A stretch of DNA of 64,000 nt, taken from G963677325 sp963677325. GTDB taxonomy: Bacteria; Bacteroidota; Bacteroidia; Bacteroidales; Prolixibacteraceae. The position numbers and the translations under genes are program-made. Below are positions 43,995 to 53,366 of this stretch, piece after piece; the stretch's first letter is position 1, and every line of letters begins with the position of its first letter. The notes beneath the pieces were generated by a model. The model had not been told where the DNA came from and made no database searches. It saw only the letters and a list, made by a program, of their open reading frames with translations. The DNA lies in contig CAXXGM010000010.1 in NCBI GenBank assembly GCA_963677325.2, positions 1 through 64,000 of the forward strand, given 5' to 3'.

Positions 43995-44949
43995 TTATGA
44001 TATAGCCGGCGCCACTGTAACCGGAACATGAATAACGGCTCTTGTCCCTTTCCCTTTTTCTGCAAAGAGATCGAATGTACCTTTTAATGAATTAATCCGG
44101 GATACCATATTCGAATATCCCATTCCGGAAGAAGGATTGCTGAATGAAAATTCTTTCATATCAAAGCCAATACCATTGTCTCTGTAATGGCAGAAAATCA
44201 TTTCGTCCTGCTTTTCCAGAGTAATTCGTATTGAAGTGGCTCCTGCATGTTTGAGTGTGTTATTGATTAGTTCGCAGATTACACGGTAAAGGACCACTTC
44301 AAGGTTACTTTCAAATCTTTCCTCTTCAATATTGGAGAGAAATGTTATTTTAATAGTTCCGGATAAATTGATTTTATTGATGAAGTTCCGCATTGCCTTA
44401 TTCAGACCGAAATTATTCAGAATATGAGGGCTCAGATTGTTTGAAATTTCCCGGATACTTTTAATTGCTTCATCTATCACCATGTCCGTATTCCGAAGAA
44501 TCTTTTGGGTTGTCTCATCTTTTTCGGATCTGGAAAGTGAGGACACAGACATCTTCACTGTTGATAAAATAGGTCCAAGACCCATCGTGGAGATCTTTGG
44601 CAAAACGCTTTCTTTCAGTCTCCTCGGTTTGGATGATTGCGTTGAGCATATTTTTTTCCATGTCTCTTTTTTCTGCTTCAACAGTTTTCATGTATTTGAA
44701 AATCTTCTGAATGAGGAATACTCCTACTGCAAAACAAAGGGAAACTCCCACTCCAAGCCAGACAAATATAAGATGAAACGTTTGGGCAGGCAATAATTCA
44801 ACCATGCACCGGATGGCCATGAAGATAAATCCGGCGCTGATCAGCATCCAGGACATGTTGTATTTGGTTACACGGGTCAGTTTTATTGAAATTCCCGCTG
44901 CAAAAATTTGCAGTAACATTGCTAAAACCAGTGCAAATTGAAGAAGCAT
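43995..44949 (-). pseudogene. HisKA_3-type sensor histidine kinase with a 1-nt frameshift
   Basis: Two overlapping frames together form one kinase of about 317 aa. The first (from 44949) has two or more transmembrane helices, a coiled linker and the phospho-acceptor box 'ERKRFAKDLHDG'. The second (to 43995) continues 'LGPILSTVKMSVSSL' and holds the ATPase domain ('LINNTLKHAGATSI', 'HYRDNGIGFD', 'SGMGYSNMVSRI'). The frame moves +1 at about 44580, where one extra T follows the HDG codons (GATGGG-T-CTTGGA). It splits the His from the ATP domain. It may be a true mutation or a one-base error, as everything else is intact. It is the cognate partner of the adjacent NarL-type regulator. Confidence 0.85.
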
Positions 44950-45192
44950 AAGGGATCACCTAAGTAGATACTATGCAAAATTATAAGAAAAAACCGATCA
45001 TTATAAAAAGAAACGGTTTTTAAATGAGGAAGTAATCAGGATTTTTTAATCAAAGTAATAGTCTATTTCTATGAAATTAATCCCAATAATCAATTACCCT
45101 AATAATCTCCCCGGATTTTAAGGGCATTTTATTCGGTATTGATTCTTATTTTATACGATGTTATACGACCAAGGTACGGACAAGGACCGGAG

Positions 45193-45236
45193 ATGGTACG
45201 AGCATGGTACGAGCATGGTACGAGCATGGTAGCAAG
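45193..45236. repeat. 11-bp tandem repeat ATGGTACGAGC, locus 3 of the GTAC family
   Basis: Three perfect units of ATGGTACGAGC (45193-45225) and a degenerate ATGGTAGCAAG (45226-45236), the same four units found in reverse complement at 34771-34803. Upstream (45168-45192) are looser GGTACGGACAAGG-like units. It lies in the 307-bp gap 44950-45256, which contains nothing else I recognise. Confidence 0.85.
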
Positions 45237-45256
45237 ATGACCTGGGGTAGAGGGTT

Positions 45257-46520
45257 TTATTGACAATCCACTGTTGTGCCGGCAATAATCTGCTCAGATA
45301 CCTGTTCGGACTTCTTTTTGCGCAATACAGTATTTACCAAAGGGGCTCGATGGAATTCTTTTGTCTGATCGAAAAGATAACGATAGGTTACGTGAGTTTT
45401 GTAAACAGATCCTCCGATTAATTCAGCCATTTTCATCATCACCGGATTAAAGTCTCCGATCCAGTTAAGTTCGAGTGATTTATAGGGAGGGAAACCCGGT
45501 TTGAGGATTTCGTTTTCAAAAGTGAGCACCAGGGCTCCTTCAACTCCTTTACCCTGATGTTCGGGCACTACTCCAAAGATTCTTCCGATTACCCTGTCTA
45601 CTTTACAGGAAACCTTCAAATTCCAAATAAACAGGAGCTTTTTCCACCAGTTTAATTTCCCGTTAAATTTTTTTGTCAGTTGTCCAATATCCGGGATCAT
45701 GATAAAAAAAGCGATGGGTTCTTCTTTGTAATAACCATAGATAATGAGACGGTGGTCCAGGATGGGTTCCAGTTTTTTCATCAGGAGAACAGCTTCATCA
45801 TCTGTGATATCATTTGTTCCGGAAAAATTTCTCCAGGTTTTATTGTAAATTATTCTGAAATCACGGGCAAAAGAGATATTCCCTTTTTGAATCAGTTTAA
45901 AAACTGTAATCCGGATTTTTCAACACTCTTTCGGCCGATCGCCTGACCAGGGGATGGAGATTTCCACCTCCCTGAACATCCCTTTTATAGGTGTACTGGT
46001 TAATGTAATTTCTGAATCCATATGATTCGAAAAGATCCTTGTAATAAGGAAAGTTATAGGGCATATTGTAAACCGGTTCATGAAATCCCTCGACCAGGCA
46101 CCCCCAGAAATTATCCCTCACTCCGAAATTGACAGGTCCATCCATGGCTTCAAGGTTGCGGGATTCAAGCCACTTTTTAGCTGTTTCGAATAACATGAAA
46201 GCTGCCTGCCGATCGTTAATGCATTCAAAAAATCCTATTCCTCCAGCCGGAATTTCAACTGAACCAAAAAGAGAAGTATCGTAAAAAGCAGCGATCCTTC
46301 CAACAGTCTCACCGCTGTAATTTTTCAGGATCCACCGGATGGATTCCCCATGAGCATGGTGTTTGTTTATTGATGGATTGAAAATATTTTCGATATCACT
46401 GTCGATTGGTCTGATCCAGTTTGGCTCATTCTTATACAATGAAACAGGGAATTCGAGAAATTCTTTCCTGCTATGACTGTTTGTCACTTCCATCAAACTG
46501 AACATTTCTCTTACTCCCAT
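45257..46520 (-). pseudogene. GNAT/N-acyltransferase-like protein with a 1-nt frameshift
   Basis: A ~420-aa protein split over two frames. The first part (46520-45897) starts 'MEVTNSHSRKEFLEFPVSLY' and contains 'GETVGRIAAFYD', an acetyltransferase-like core. The second part continues 'KLIQKGNISFARDFRIIYN' and later has 'GVVPEHQGKGVEGALV', an acetyl-CoA-binding-loop-like Q-G-K-G. The switch is at a run of five T (minus strand AGTTTTTAAAC, near 45897-45905), where one T fewer restores the frame. Related full-length proteins are common in Bacteroidota with unknown substrate. The homopolymer position makes an assembly error quite possible. Confidence 0.75.
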
Positions 46521-46834
46521 CAGGTAATTTTTTATTTTAATTTAATGAATACCAAAAATTTCAACTTTTAATTTTATCAGCGGTGATTTATATTGACTGG
46601 TCAGCTGAAAGGAATGAAAATTGGTTTTTTAAAATTAAATAAATTTTGTTAAAAATCCAATCGCATTGGAGGGAACATGGGTAGATGATTTTTTAAAATA
46701 ACAGGCATTATTTTTTAGAAAGAAACGTTAATTTCCTTATATTCGTTAAAGAAACGAGTTTTTTTCGGAATGTATTTAAATAATAGAATTGATAGATCTT
46801 TGTAAGAGTTGATTTGTCCAATTACGGTATTCAT

Positions 46835-48178
46835 ATGAAAAAACGATTAGCGATATCGATAGGGATTGTGATCATCCTGAGCGGGGTCATTATTTCACAA
46901 TATCCAAAGTTGTATATTGCCACCGGGTATGGTGCAAAATGCCTTGCTTCAGGTGTTTTTTTGGCTGGACGAGAGCCTGCGGAGGTAATTGATCAGGATT
47001 TAGATTTTTCAATTGTCAAATATACTTCCAGTAAAATAGATTATGAAAAGAAGACGGTGTCTACCTCCTTTTGGGGGTATTTCACTCAGACGGCCATATT
47101 TCGTGAGGGTCTTGGTTGTTGCCTGATTAATGATATTCCGGTTGATTCTCTTTCAAACCGAAAGGTTTTATTGCCAAAAGCAAATTCAGCGGGTTTATGG
47201 AAAGTTCCCTGGCCTGATGGGGACAAGTTAAAGGATACTATATTTTCTGAGATGGACCAATCGAAATTGGATTCAGCCATCAGCAGCGCTTTTGATGATG
47301 AAAAGCGCACAGCCGCAGTGGTGGTCGTTTACAAAGGAGAACTTGTAGGGGAGAAGTACTGGAGAGAAAAGGGTATTAATGAAGATACCCGGATGTGGGG
47401 TTGGTCAATGAATAAAAGTATTGTAAATGCTTTATTGGGCATACTGGTCAGGGAAGGCAGACTGGATGTGAATGCATCGGCCCCGATCACCGAATGGCTT
47501 ACAGACCGGCGCCGGGATATTACAATTGCTGAACTGATGCACATGAGCAGTGGATTAAAATGGGATGAGAATTACGGGACGGCCTCCGATGCAACCAACA
47601 TGCTTTTTCGAAAAACAGATTCCTATAAATTATCTGTATCGGCTCCTTTTGGAAAAGAACCCAATTTGATCTGGATGTATTCATCCGGAACGGCAAATAT
47701 TCTTTCGGGGATCATAAGAACCACCATAAAGAACGATATGGAATACTATTCTTTCCCATACAAGGAATTATTTCAAAAAACAGGGATGTACAGCATGGTT
47801 CTTGAAGCGGATGCGGCCGGAACATTTGTAGGAGCTTCCTATGGATATGCTACTGCGCGGGACTGGGCCAGATTTGGATTATTATATTACAGAGATGGGG
47901 TTTGGAACAAGGATTCGATTCTTCCTAAAGGATGGATTGATTTTACCAGAACCCCGGTTAAAGCCTCCGAGGGGAAATACGGAGCCTTGTTCTGGTTAAA
48001 TGAAGCCCATCAGCTGAAGGATGCCCCCCCGGATACCTATTCCTGCCAGGGACACAGAGGGCAGAGGGTTTTTATAATACCTTCCCGGAATCTTGTTGTC
48101 GTGAGACTTGGTTTTTCACAGGAGCACTTTAATCAGAATCTATTTTTAAAAGGGATTCTATCTTCTTTTAAATCTTAG
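46835..48178 (+). CDS. Beta-lactamase-family serine hydrolase (class C fold)
   Basis: 447 aa with an N-terminal membrane or signal helix (about 5-22). Active-site motifs of the class C/DD-peptidase superfamily are 'WGWSMNKSI' (S-x-x-K with catalytic Ser), 'WMYSSGTAN' (Y-x-S/N) and 'GHRGQRVFI' (H-x-G replacing K-T-G). These proteins are esterases, D-amino peptidases or similar rather than resistance enzymes. The frame opens at a TTG (46814), but ATG 46835 (MKKRLAIS) gives a normal signal N-terminus. It is monocistronic. Confidence 0.88.
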   Translation: MKKRLAISIGIVIILSGVIISQYPKLYIATGYGAKCLASGVFLAGREPAEVIDQDLDFSIVKYTSSKIDYEKKTVSTSFWGYFTQTAIFREGLGCCLINDIPVDSLSNRKVLLPKANSAGLWKVPWPDGDKLKDTIFSEMDQSKLDSAISSAFDDEKRTAAVVVVYKGELVGEKYWREKGINEDTRMWGWSMNKSIVNALLGILVREGRLDVNASAPITEWLTDRRRDITIAELMHMSSGLKWDENYGTASDATNMLFRKTDSYKLSVSAPFGKEPNLIWMYSSGTANILSGIIRTTIKNDMEYYSFPYKELFQKTGMYSMVLEADAAGTFVGASYGYATARDWARFGLLYYRDGVWNKDSILPKGWIDFTRTPVKASEGKYGALFWLNEAHQLKDAPPDTYSCQGHRGQRVFIIPSRNLVVVRLGFSQEHFNQNLFLKGILSSFKS

Positions 48179-48339
48179 AGATAAATTACTAAGTACTTCT
48201 TACCGGCTTTCATGAGAAGGAAGAGTCGAGAAATATTTCCTTAAAACAAGAGAATTTATATCGTCCTAAAATATCATTCTGTTAAGAACAGATTATGAGT
48301 TCATTAACGGGAAGAAACCTTCTTTCAGCTTAAGAGATC

Positions 48340-49884
48340 TTATTTTATGACATACATTGTTGTGACCGGAGATTCAAACAGATCCTTTTTTTGAAAGATT
48401 TTCTTAAGAGGGAGAGCATTCAATTCTTTTTCAAATTGAGTGGCTGAGATAAGATAGGCATCAGGATGTTTACGAAAGAAATTTTCCACCTCTTCAATCG
48501 TCATTAGTTTTTGAATAGGCTTTTTCAGGTAAAAAGGGAAAGCTGAATTATATCTTCGATAATAAGCAAAAGGTTTGGAAGTATCGAGGGAAGGGAGGGC
48601 TTGCTGAACCGGATCCTGACGGCTTATAACAGGAAAAATACAAATGAAAACCAGAAAGATTGTAATGATCCAGCTGCAAGAGAGAGTGAGTATCACTTTC
48701 CCCTGGTTTTTTTGTTTCAACCAGATCCAGAGGGCTATTGCAGCCCCGACCGGGATGATGGTGAAGATAAAACTATGATAAGCCAGGAAAGAAATTTCAT
48801 CAATTACATTTGTAGCCAAGTAAGCAATAACAGGAAGAAGGATGCTGATCAGCAGGTTAATAATAAGTAATGCTTTCAGCTTTTTAATTTTCTCAGAAGT
48901 GAAATAAAAGGCCACAATCAAAGCGATAAAGGGATAAGCCGGCATGGGATAATTAGGAAGTTTTGTCGCAGAAATTGTAAAAAACAGAACAATTACGAAG
49001 GAAATAATCAATGAAAACAGGACAGGGTCATTTCCTTTTCGCTTTCTCCATGCATTACGAAAAGATTGGATCAGGAAAAAAGCAAAGGGCAGGAAAGCCA
49101 GAAAAACATAGATTAATGTCAGACCGTAAAATCCCCCATGACCTTCCATTTCGCCCATTAAACGGCCAAGATTCTGTTCAAGGAAGAATATTTTTTGCCA
49201 TTGCCAATTGGTGGCAATCCCGACCTCGATGAACCATGGGAGAGTGATAGCCAGTATTATTGCGATTCCGCGGATTATCCTGAAATCTTTAATGGTTTTC
49301 CAATTAAATTCCTTCTTTAAAATAAGAAATAGCAGGGTATTTATTCCAAATAGTCCGAGAGCAACAGGTCCTTTCGTAAAGATTGCTAATCCCAGAGTGA
49401 TGTACATGAGAATCAGAGAGGATCTTTTCCTGGAGACAAAAAAATCATAAAAGGTCATGTGGGCGGCGGTCAGGAAAAAAATAAGATAAGGGTCAGGAAC
49501 AGCCATGTGGAATTCGAGTGAGAGATTAAGGGAAGCAAGCATTATCAAGACGGAGAAAACAGCAGCATTCCTATCCAGGTATTTCCTTACAAAAAGAAAC
49601 GTAATCAACATGGTTAATGCTCCAAATACAACAGAAAAAAAACGGGAGGCAAATTCAGTGACTCCAAAAACGGAGTAAGAAAGCATCATAAAATAATAAT
49701 GAAGGGTTGGCTTATCTGCCCTTAACCCGTAATTGAAAGTTGGTACGACAAGATCTGCACGTTCTGCCATTTCGCGGGCGCAACCGCTATTCCGTTCTTC
49801 ATCATAAATAAACATGGGCGTCCTTGTGCCGGAGGAAAAATAAACAAAAGAGCCAAGAAAGACTAACAAGGGCAGGTATTTCAT
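48340..49884 (-). CDS. ArnT/PMT-like glycosyltransferase (GT39/GT83)
   Basis: 514 aa with about 12 transmembrane helices and the acidic first-loop motif 'FIYDEERNSGCAREMAERAD'. Family members transfer sugars from polyprenyl-phosphate carriers to lipid A or proteins on the periplasmic side. The C-terminal soluble part (about 430-514) is short. It is a paralog of the gene at 60128-61708. It is alone on the minus strand with no sugar-supply genes beside it. Confidence 0.85.
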   Translation of the reverse strand: MKYLPLLVFLGSFVYFSSGTRTPMFIYDEERNSGCAREMAERADLVVPTFNYGLRADKPTLHYYFMMLSYSVFGVTEFASRFFSVVFGALTMLITFLFVRKYLDRNAAVFSVLIMLASLNLSLEFHMAVPDPYLIFFLTAAHMTFYDFFVSRKRSSLILMYITLGLAIFTKGPVALGLFGINTLLFLILKKEFNWKTIKDFRIIRGIAIILAITLPWFIEVGIATNWQWQKIFFLEQNLGRLMGEMEGHGGFYGLTLIYVFLAFLPFAFFLIQSFRNAWRKRKGNDPVLFSLIISFVIVLFFTISATKLPNYPMPAYPFIALIVAFYFTSEKIKKLKALLIINLLISILLPVIAYLATNVIDEISFLAYHSFIFTIIPVGAAIALWIWLKQKNQGKVILTLSCSWIITIFLVFICIFPVISRQDPVQQALPSLDTSKPFAYYRRYNSAFPFYLKKPIQKLMTIEEVENFFRKHPDAYLISATQFEKELNALPLKKIFQKKDLFESPVTTMYVIK

Positions 49885-50029
49885 AGAATTTCAAAAGTTA
49901 GCATTTAAAGAGATAAAAATACTATTTAATGTTAATAACAGAAATTCAACCGTGATGCAAAATTAAAATGAAGAAAATGAAACGTGAAGTAAAGAAAATT
50001 CGTTATTAAAAGTATAAAAGGAACTACTT

Positions 50030-50371
50030 ATGGAAGCAACCGGGAGATTATATTTATTTCTATTCATTGCATTTTTGGGATTTTGTGTCTTGTTTATTTC
50101 GGGCTATCTACGTTACAAAGGAAAGCATGAAATGATATTTTATCTTTTAGGAGCTACTATCATTGGAGTGTCTTTTATCAATATTTCTTCTGTAAAACCT
50201 TCAGAAATTAATGTTTTTGTCATTTTTACCTGGCTTTTAATTCATCTTTTCATTTCCTGGTTAATTGTGGAAGGTGCAGCACGCTTTTTTTTGCTTAGAG
50301 ATGAAAAGAATTTGGAAAGGGAGAATGATATCATTAAAAAAGATCCAGACAGGTGGTTTCATGAAATTTAA
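50030..50371 (+). CDS. Small three-helix membrane protein of unknown function
   Basis: 113 aa with hydrophobic helices at about 7-25, 36-54 and 62-85 and a charged cytoplasmic tail ('LLRDEKNLERENDIIKKDPD'). A ribosome-binding-like GGAACTACTT lies before ATG. I do not recognise a family. It is convergent with the yccF gene. Confidence 0.6.
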   Translation: MEATGRLYLFLFIAFLGFCVLFISGYLRYKGKHEMIFYLLGATIIGVSFINISSVKPSEINVFVIFTWLLIHLFISWLIVEGAARFFLLRDEKNLERENDIIKKDPDRWFHEI

Positions 50372-50419
50372 TCTTCTCTGCAATCTTTCCCTGTAGCCAA
50401 CAGGGTCTTTTCGTTATCT

Positions 50420-50788
50420 TTATCGGAGGTCGTATCCAAAGGGATATATAGCCAGGCGCATCAGTTTGAAATGTTGAAGTCCAAAAGGGATTCCGATTAT
50501 AGTAAGGCAGAGCAGTAATCCGAGCACCAGTTCCAATAATGCGATCCAGAATCCTGCAAAGATAATCCAGATAACATTCAAAATAAATGAAATACCCGGA
50601 ATGCTTCCGCCTGTTTCCTTTACACTTTTCCCAAAGGGTGCAATGTGGGCAATTCCCAGTTTTATGAGTTGTAAAGCCCACGGAATTCCGACAATTGTCA
50701 TACTAAGCAGTAATCCTCCCCACAAATAACCGATGCAGGTAAGAAAACCTCCTAAAATAAACCAGATGATATTCCCAAGCAATTGCAT
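50420..50788 (-). CDS. yccF: YccF-domain inner-membrane protein
   Basis: 122 aa with two YccF repeats, each a hydrophobic pair ending in 'TIVGIPWALQLIKLG' and 'TIIGIPFGLQHFKLM'. The 'GIPxxxQxxKL' motifs define the family, whose function is unknown. Length is slightly below the E. coli protein (148 aa). It is separated from the upstream glutathione peroxidase gene's stop by 65 bp. Confidence 0.88.
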   Translation of the reverse strand: MQLLGNIIWFILGGFLTCIGYLWGGLLLSMTIVGIPWALQLIKLGIAHIAPFGKSVKETGGSIPGISFILNVIWIIFAGFWIALLELVLGLLLCLTIIGIPFGLQHFKLMRLAIYPFGYDLR

Positions 50789-50853
50789 ATCAAAATGAAT
50801 TAGGAATTATGTTTTACAAATTACAGATAAAAATTACGAATTATTATTTCAGT

Positions 50854-51399
50854 CTATTTTCTTCCTTCAATCCACCTGGCAATTCTTTCCGAAGAAGGAA
50901 CTTCCGCGCTTAAAGCGACTCCTTCCAATTCTCCCTTTTCATTGACCATGAATTTTTGAAAGTTCCATTTCACTGGAACGTCCAATCTGCCGTTCTCTGA
51001 TTTTTGTGTAAGCCATTTATAAATGGGATCCATATGGCTGCAGGTGACAGCTATTTTAGCCATTAAAGGGAAGGTGATTCCATAATTGGCAGTGCAGAAT
51101 TCTTTAATTTCTTTATTTGTGCCGGGTTCCTGTTCTTTAAAATCGTTGGACGGGAAACCAATGATCGTAAAATTATGATCCTTGTATTTCTCATAAAGTT
51201 CCTGCAGTGCCTTATACTGTTGGGTAAACCCACACTTTGAGGCCGTATTTACAATTAATATTTTCTTCCCCCGCAGTGCTGAGAAGTTAAAGGCCTGACC
51301 ATCTATCGTAGTGGTTTTAAAATCATAAATATTCTTCACCTGGGCTTCTGCAATAAAAATACCTGATGATAACAAAACAAGTAACATTAATTTTTTCAT
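50854..51399 (-). CDS. Secreted glutathione/thioredoxin peroxidase (GPx family)
   Basis: 181 aa with a signal peptide (about 1-19, 'FIAEAQ'). The GPx fold has the peroxidatic Cys in 'NTASKCGFTQQY', the second motif 'IIGFPSNDFKEQEPG' (Gln replaced in context, Asn conserved) and 'VKWNFQKFMVNEKG' with the catalytic Trp/Asn. It reduces hydroperoxides, and Cys-type bacterial GPx usually takes electrons from thioredoxin. ATG 51399 gives the signal peptide; a longer frame to 51438 is unlikely. It is convergent with yccF and divergent from dnaX. Confidence 0.9.
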   Translation of the reverse strand: MKKLMLLVLLSSGIFIAEAQVKNIYDFKTTTIDGQAFNFSALRGKKILIVNTASKCGFTQQYKALQELYEKYKDHNFTIIGFPSNDFKEQEPGTNKEIKEFCTANYGITFPLMAKIAVTCSHMDPIYKWLTQKSENGRLDVPVKWNFQKFMVNEKGELEGVALSAEVPSSERIARWIEGRK

Positions 51400-51475
51400 G
51401 GCATCAATCTTAATACCTGAACAGATCCTAATATACAAATATACCGATTTAAAAGAAAATCTGATTGAATTTTAG

Positions 51476-51506
51476 TTGCCTGGTTTTTTATAAATATCTA
51501 TATTTG
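51476..51506 (+). promoter_or_regulatory. Promoter of dnaX
   Basis: TTG (51476-51478), 20-nt spacer, TATATTTG (51499-51506). The start codon is 25 bp downstream of the -7 box, leaving a leader of about 18 nt. Confidence 0.65.
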
Positions 51507-51531
51507 GCTTCCAAATTTTCAGAAGCTTCAG

Positions 51532-53297
51532 ATGAACGAGTATATTGTTTCTGCACGCAAATATAGACCCAATACTTTCACCACGGTTGTTGGGCAACCT
51601 TCTATCACATCCACTCTGATTAATGCAATTAGAAACAATCATCTTGCTCATGCTTATCTGTTTTGCGGACCGCGTGGAGTTGGTAAAACCACTACCGCAA
51701 GAATTTTCGCCAAGACAATTAATTGTCTTAGTCCCGGTGCCGATAATGAACCATGCAACCAATGCGAGTCTTGTCTTGCTTTCAATGAAAACCGTTCCTA
51801 TAATATTCATGAACTGGATGCCGCCTCGAACAATTCGGTGGACGATATCCGTGCCCTTGTCGATAAGGTAAGAATCCCTCCTCAGATTGGGAAATACAGT
51901 GTGTACATCATCGATGAAGTTCACATGCTCTCGCAATCGGCTTTCAATGCTTTTCTGAAGACACTGGAAGAACCGCCTGCGCATGCCATATTTATTCTGG
52001 CCACAACTGAAAAGCATAAGATCATACCAACCATCCTTTCCCGTTGCCAGATTTATGATTTCAGCAGGATCAGTGTTGCAGACATTGAGCAATTCCTGGC
52101 TGAGGTGGCAGACAGGGAGGGAGTGAAAGCTGAACCCGAGGCTCTGAATGTGATTGCTCAAAAGGCTGACGGGGCCATGCGGGATGCTCTTTCCATATTC
52201 GATCAGGTAGTAAGTTTCTGTGGAAATGAGATCACGTATAAAGATACAATCGCCAACTTAAATGTGTTGGATTATGATTATTATTTTAAGCTGGTCGATT
52301 GTTTTCAGAAAAGTGACGTGACAAATACGCTTCTTATTTTTAATGAAATTCTGAAGAAAGGTTTTAACCCCAATCATTTTATTACAGGACTGACACAACA
52401 TTTCAGAGACCTTCTTATATGTAAAGATGCAGTGACTGTTCAACTGCTTGAAGTTGGAGGTGAGATAAGAGAACAATATAAAAAACAGGCCGGTTCGTGT
52501 TCAATAAATTTTCTTGTCGGGGCACTCCAGCTTGCTTCAGATTGCGATATTCAGTTTAAATCGTCTTCCAATCAGCGCTTCCTTGTTGAATTGACACTGG
52601 TAAGAATTGCGCAGCTGGAGGAAATGTTAAAAAAAAAACTCTTGACGACGCCCTCGCCACTATAATTTTACTTCCTATATTCTCAATAGGGGAAATAGGG
52701 AAAATAGGGAAAAATACGCATCATGGAGCAGGTTCATCGATAGAACCGGAGACCGTGAAAGTGATGTCCCCGAAACAGGCTCCTCCACATCATGTAATGA
52801 GACATATCCCCGGAAGTGAGGCATTCTCTATCCCTTCAATCTCAGAGGCCTTAAGGGATGATTTCCCGAAGAAAGAGAAAAATAAGCCGGGTAAAAGTGA
52901 AATAGAACTATTACAGGAAACCCCTCAGTTAAATCCATTCACTCAGGATCAGTTAACTCTGAAATGGAAGAACTTTGTTGAGAATATTGATGCTCCACAA
53001 TTAAAATCTGCCCTCTCAAGCCGTACACCTTTGCTGAAAGAAGACTGGAAGATCGGGTATGAGCTTGACAATGATTTACAAAATCAGCGTATTACGCTGG
53101 AATTAAAACCTCAATTATTGGGTTTCCTGCGTTCACAATTCGGGAATGAGGCTATTGAAATCGAGTTTATTATTTGTGAAAATAATGATTTTAAACCAGA
53201 TGTTCCATACACCGATACAGAGAAATGGCAAGCCCTTGCCGAAAAGTATCCCTCATTAATCAGTCTGAAGAATAGGTTTGGTTTAGATTTTCAATAG
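51532..53297 (+). CDS. dnaX: DNA polymerase III gamma/tau subunit DnaX, expressed across a -1 frame shift
   Basis: The clamp-loader ATPase. Frame 0 (51532-52665) gives 377 aa with Walker A 'GPRGVGKTTTARIF' (residues 46-59), the zinc module Cys65/75/78/81, Walker B 'IIDEVHML' and the SRC motif 'ILSRCQIYDF', i.e. domains I-III, then a 9-residue tail and TAA. The -1 frame is open from the A10 run (52629-52638) to 53297 and encodes the tau-specific part ('KKTLDDALATIILL', 'LKWKNFVENIDAPQLKSALS', 'TEKWQALAEKYPSLISLKNRF'). A -1 shift would give a 588-aa tau-like protein; without it the product is a gamma-like protein. Both forms exist in bacteria such as E. coli and Thermus. An assembly error (11 A in truth) would give tau only. 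Confidence 0.85.
52617..52638 (+). promoter_or_regulatory. Candidate programmed frameshift/slippage site in dnaX
   Basis: An A10 run at 52629-52638 is read in frame 0 as TTA AAA AAA AAA, so it contains the canonical -1 slippery heptamer A AAA AAA in the right phase (52629-52635 or 52632-52638). GGAGG at 52617-52621 lies 7 or 10 nt upstream, the distance at which an internal Shine-Dalgarno stimulates -1 shifting in E. coli dnaX. RNA polymerase slippage adding one A would have the same effect. Bacteroidota ribosomes use Shine-Dalgarno poorly, so slippage may be the more likely mechanism. Confidence 0.6.
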
Positions 53298-53311
53298 GCA
53301 GTGAAATTATC

Positions 53312-53343
53312 TTTCATAAATTAAGCCAAACTGCATATATTTG
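53312..53343 (+). promoter_or_regulatory. Promoter of icd
   Basis: TTTC (53312-53315, one mismatch to TTTG), 20-nt spacer, TATATTTG (53336-53343); the start codon at 53367 is 23 bp downstream. Confidence 0.6.
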
Positions 53344-53366
53344 CATATCTATATGTAATCTGAAAA

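Noticed and set aside
51472..52161. 229-codon minus-strand frame
   Set aside because: It is fully antisense to the well-conserved DnaX ATPase domain.
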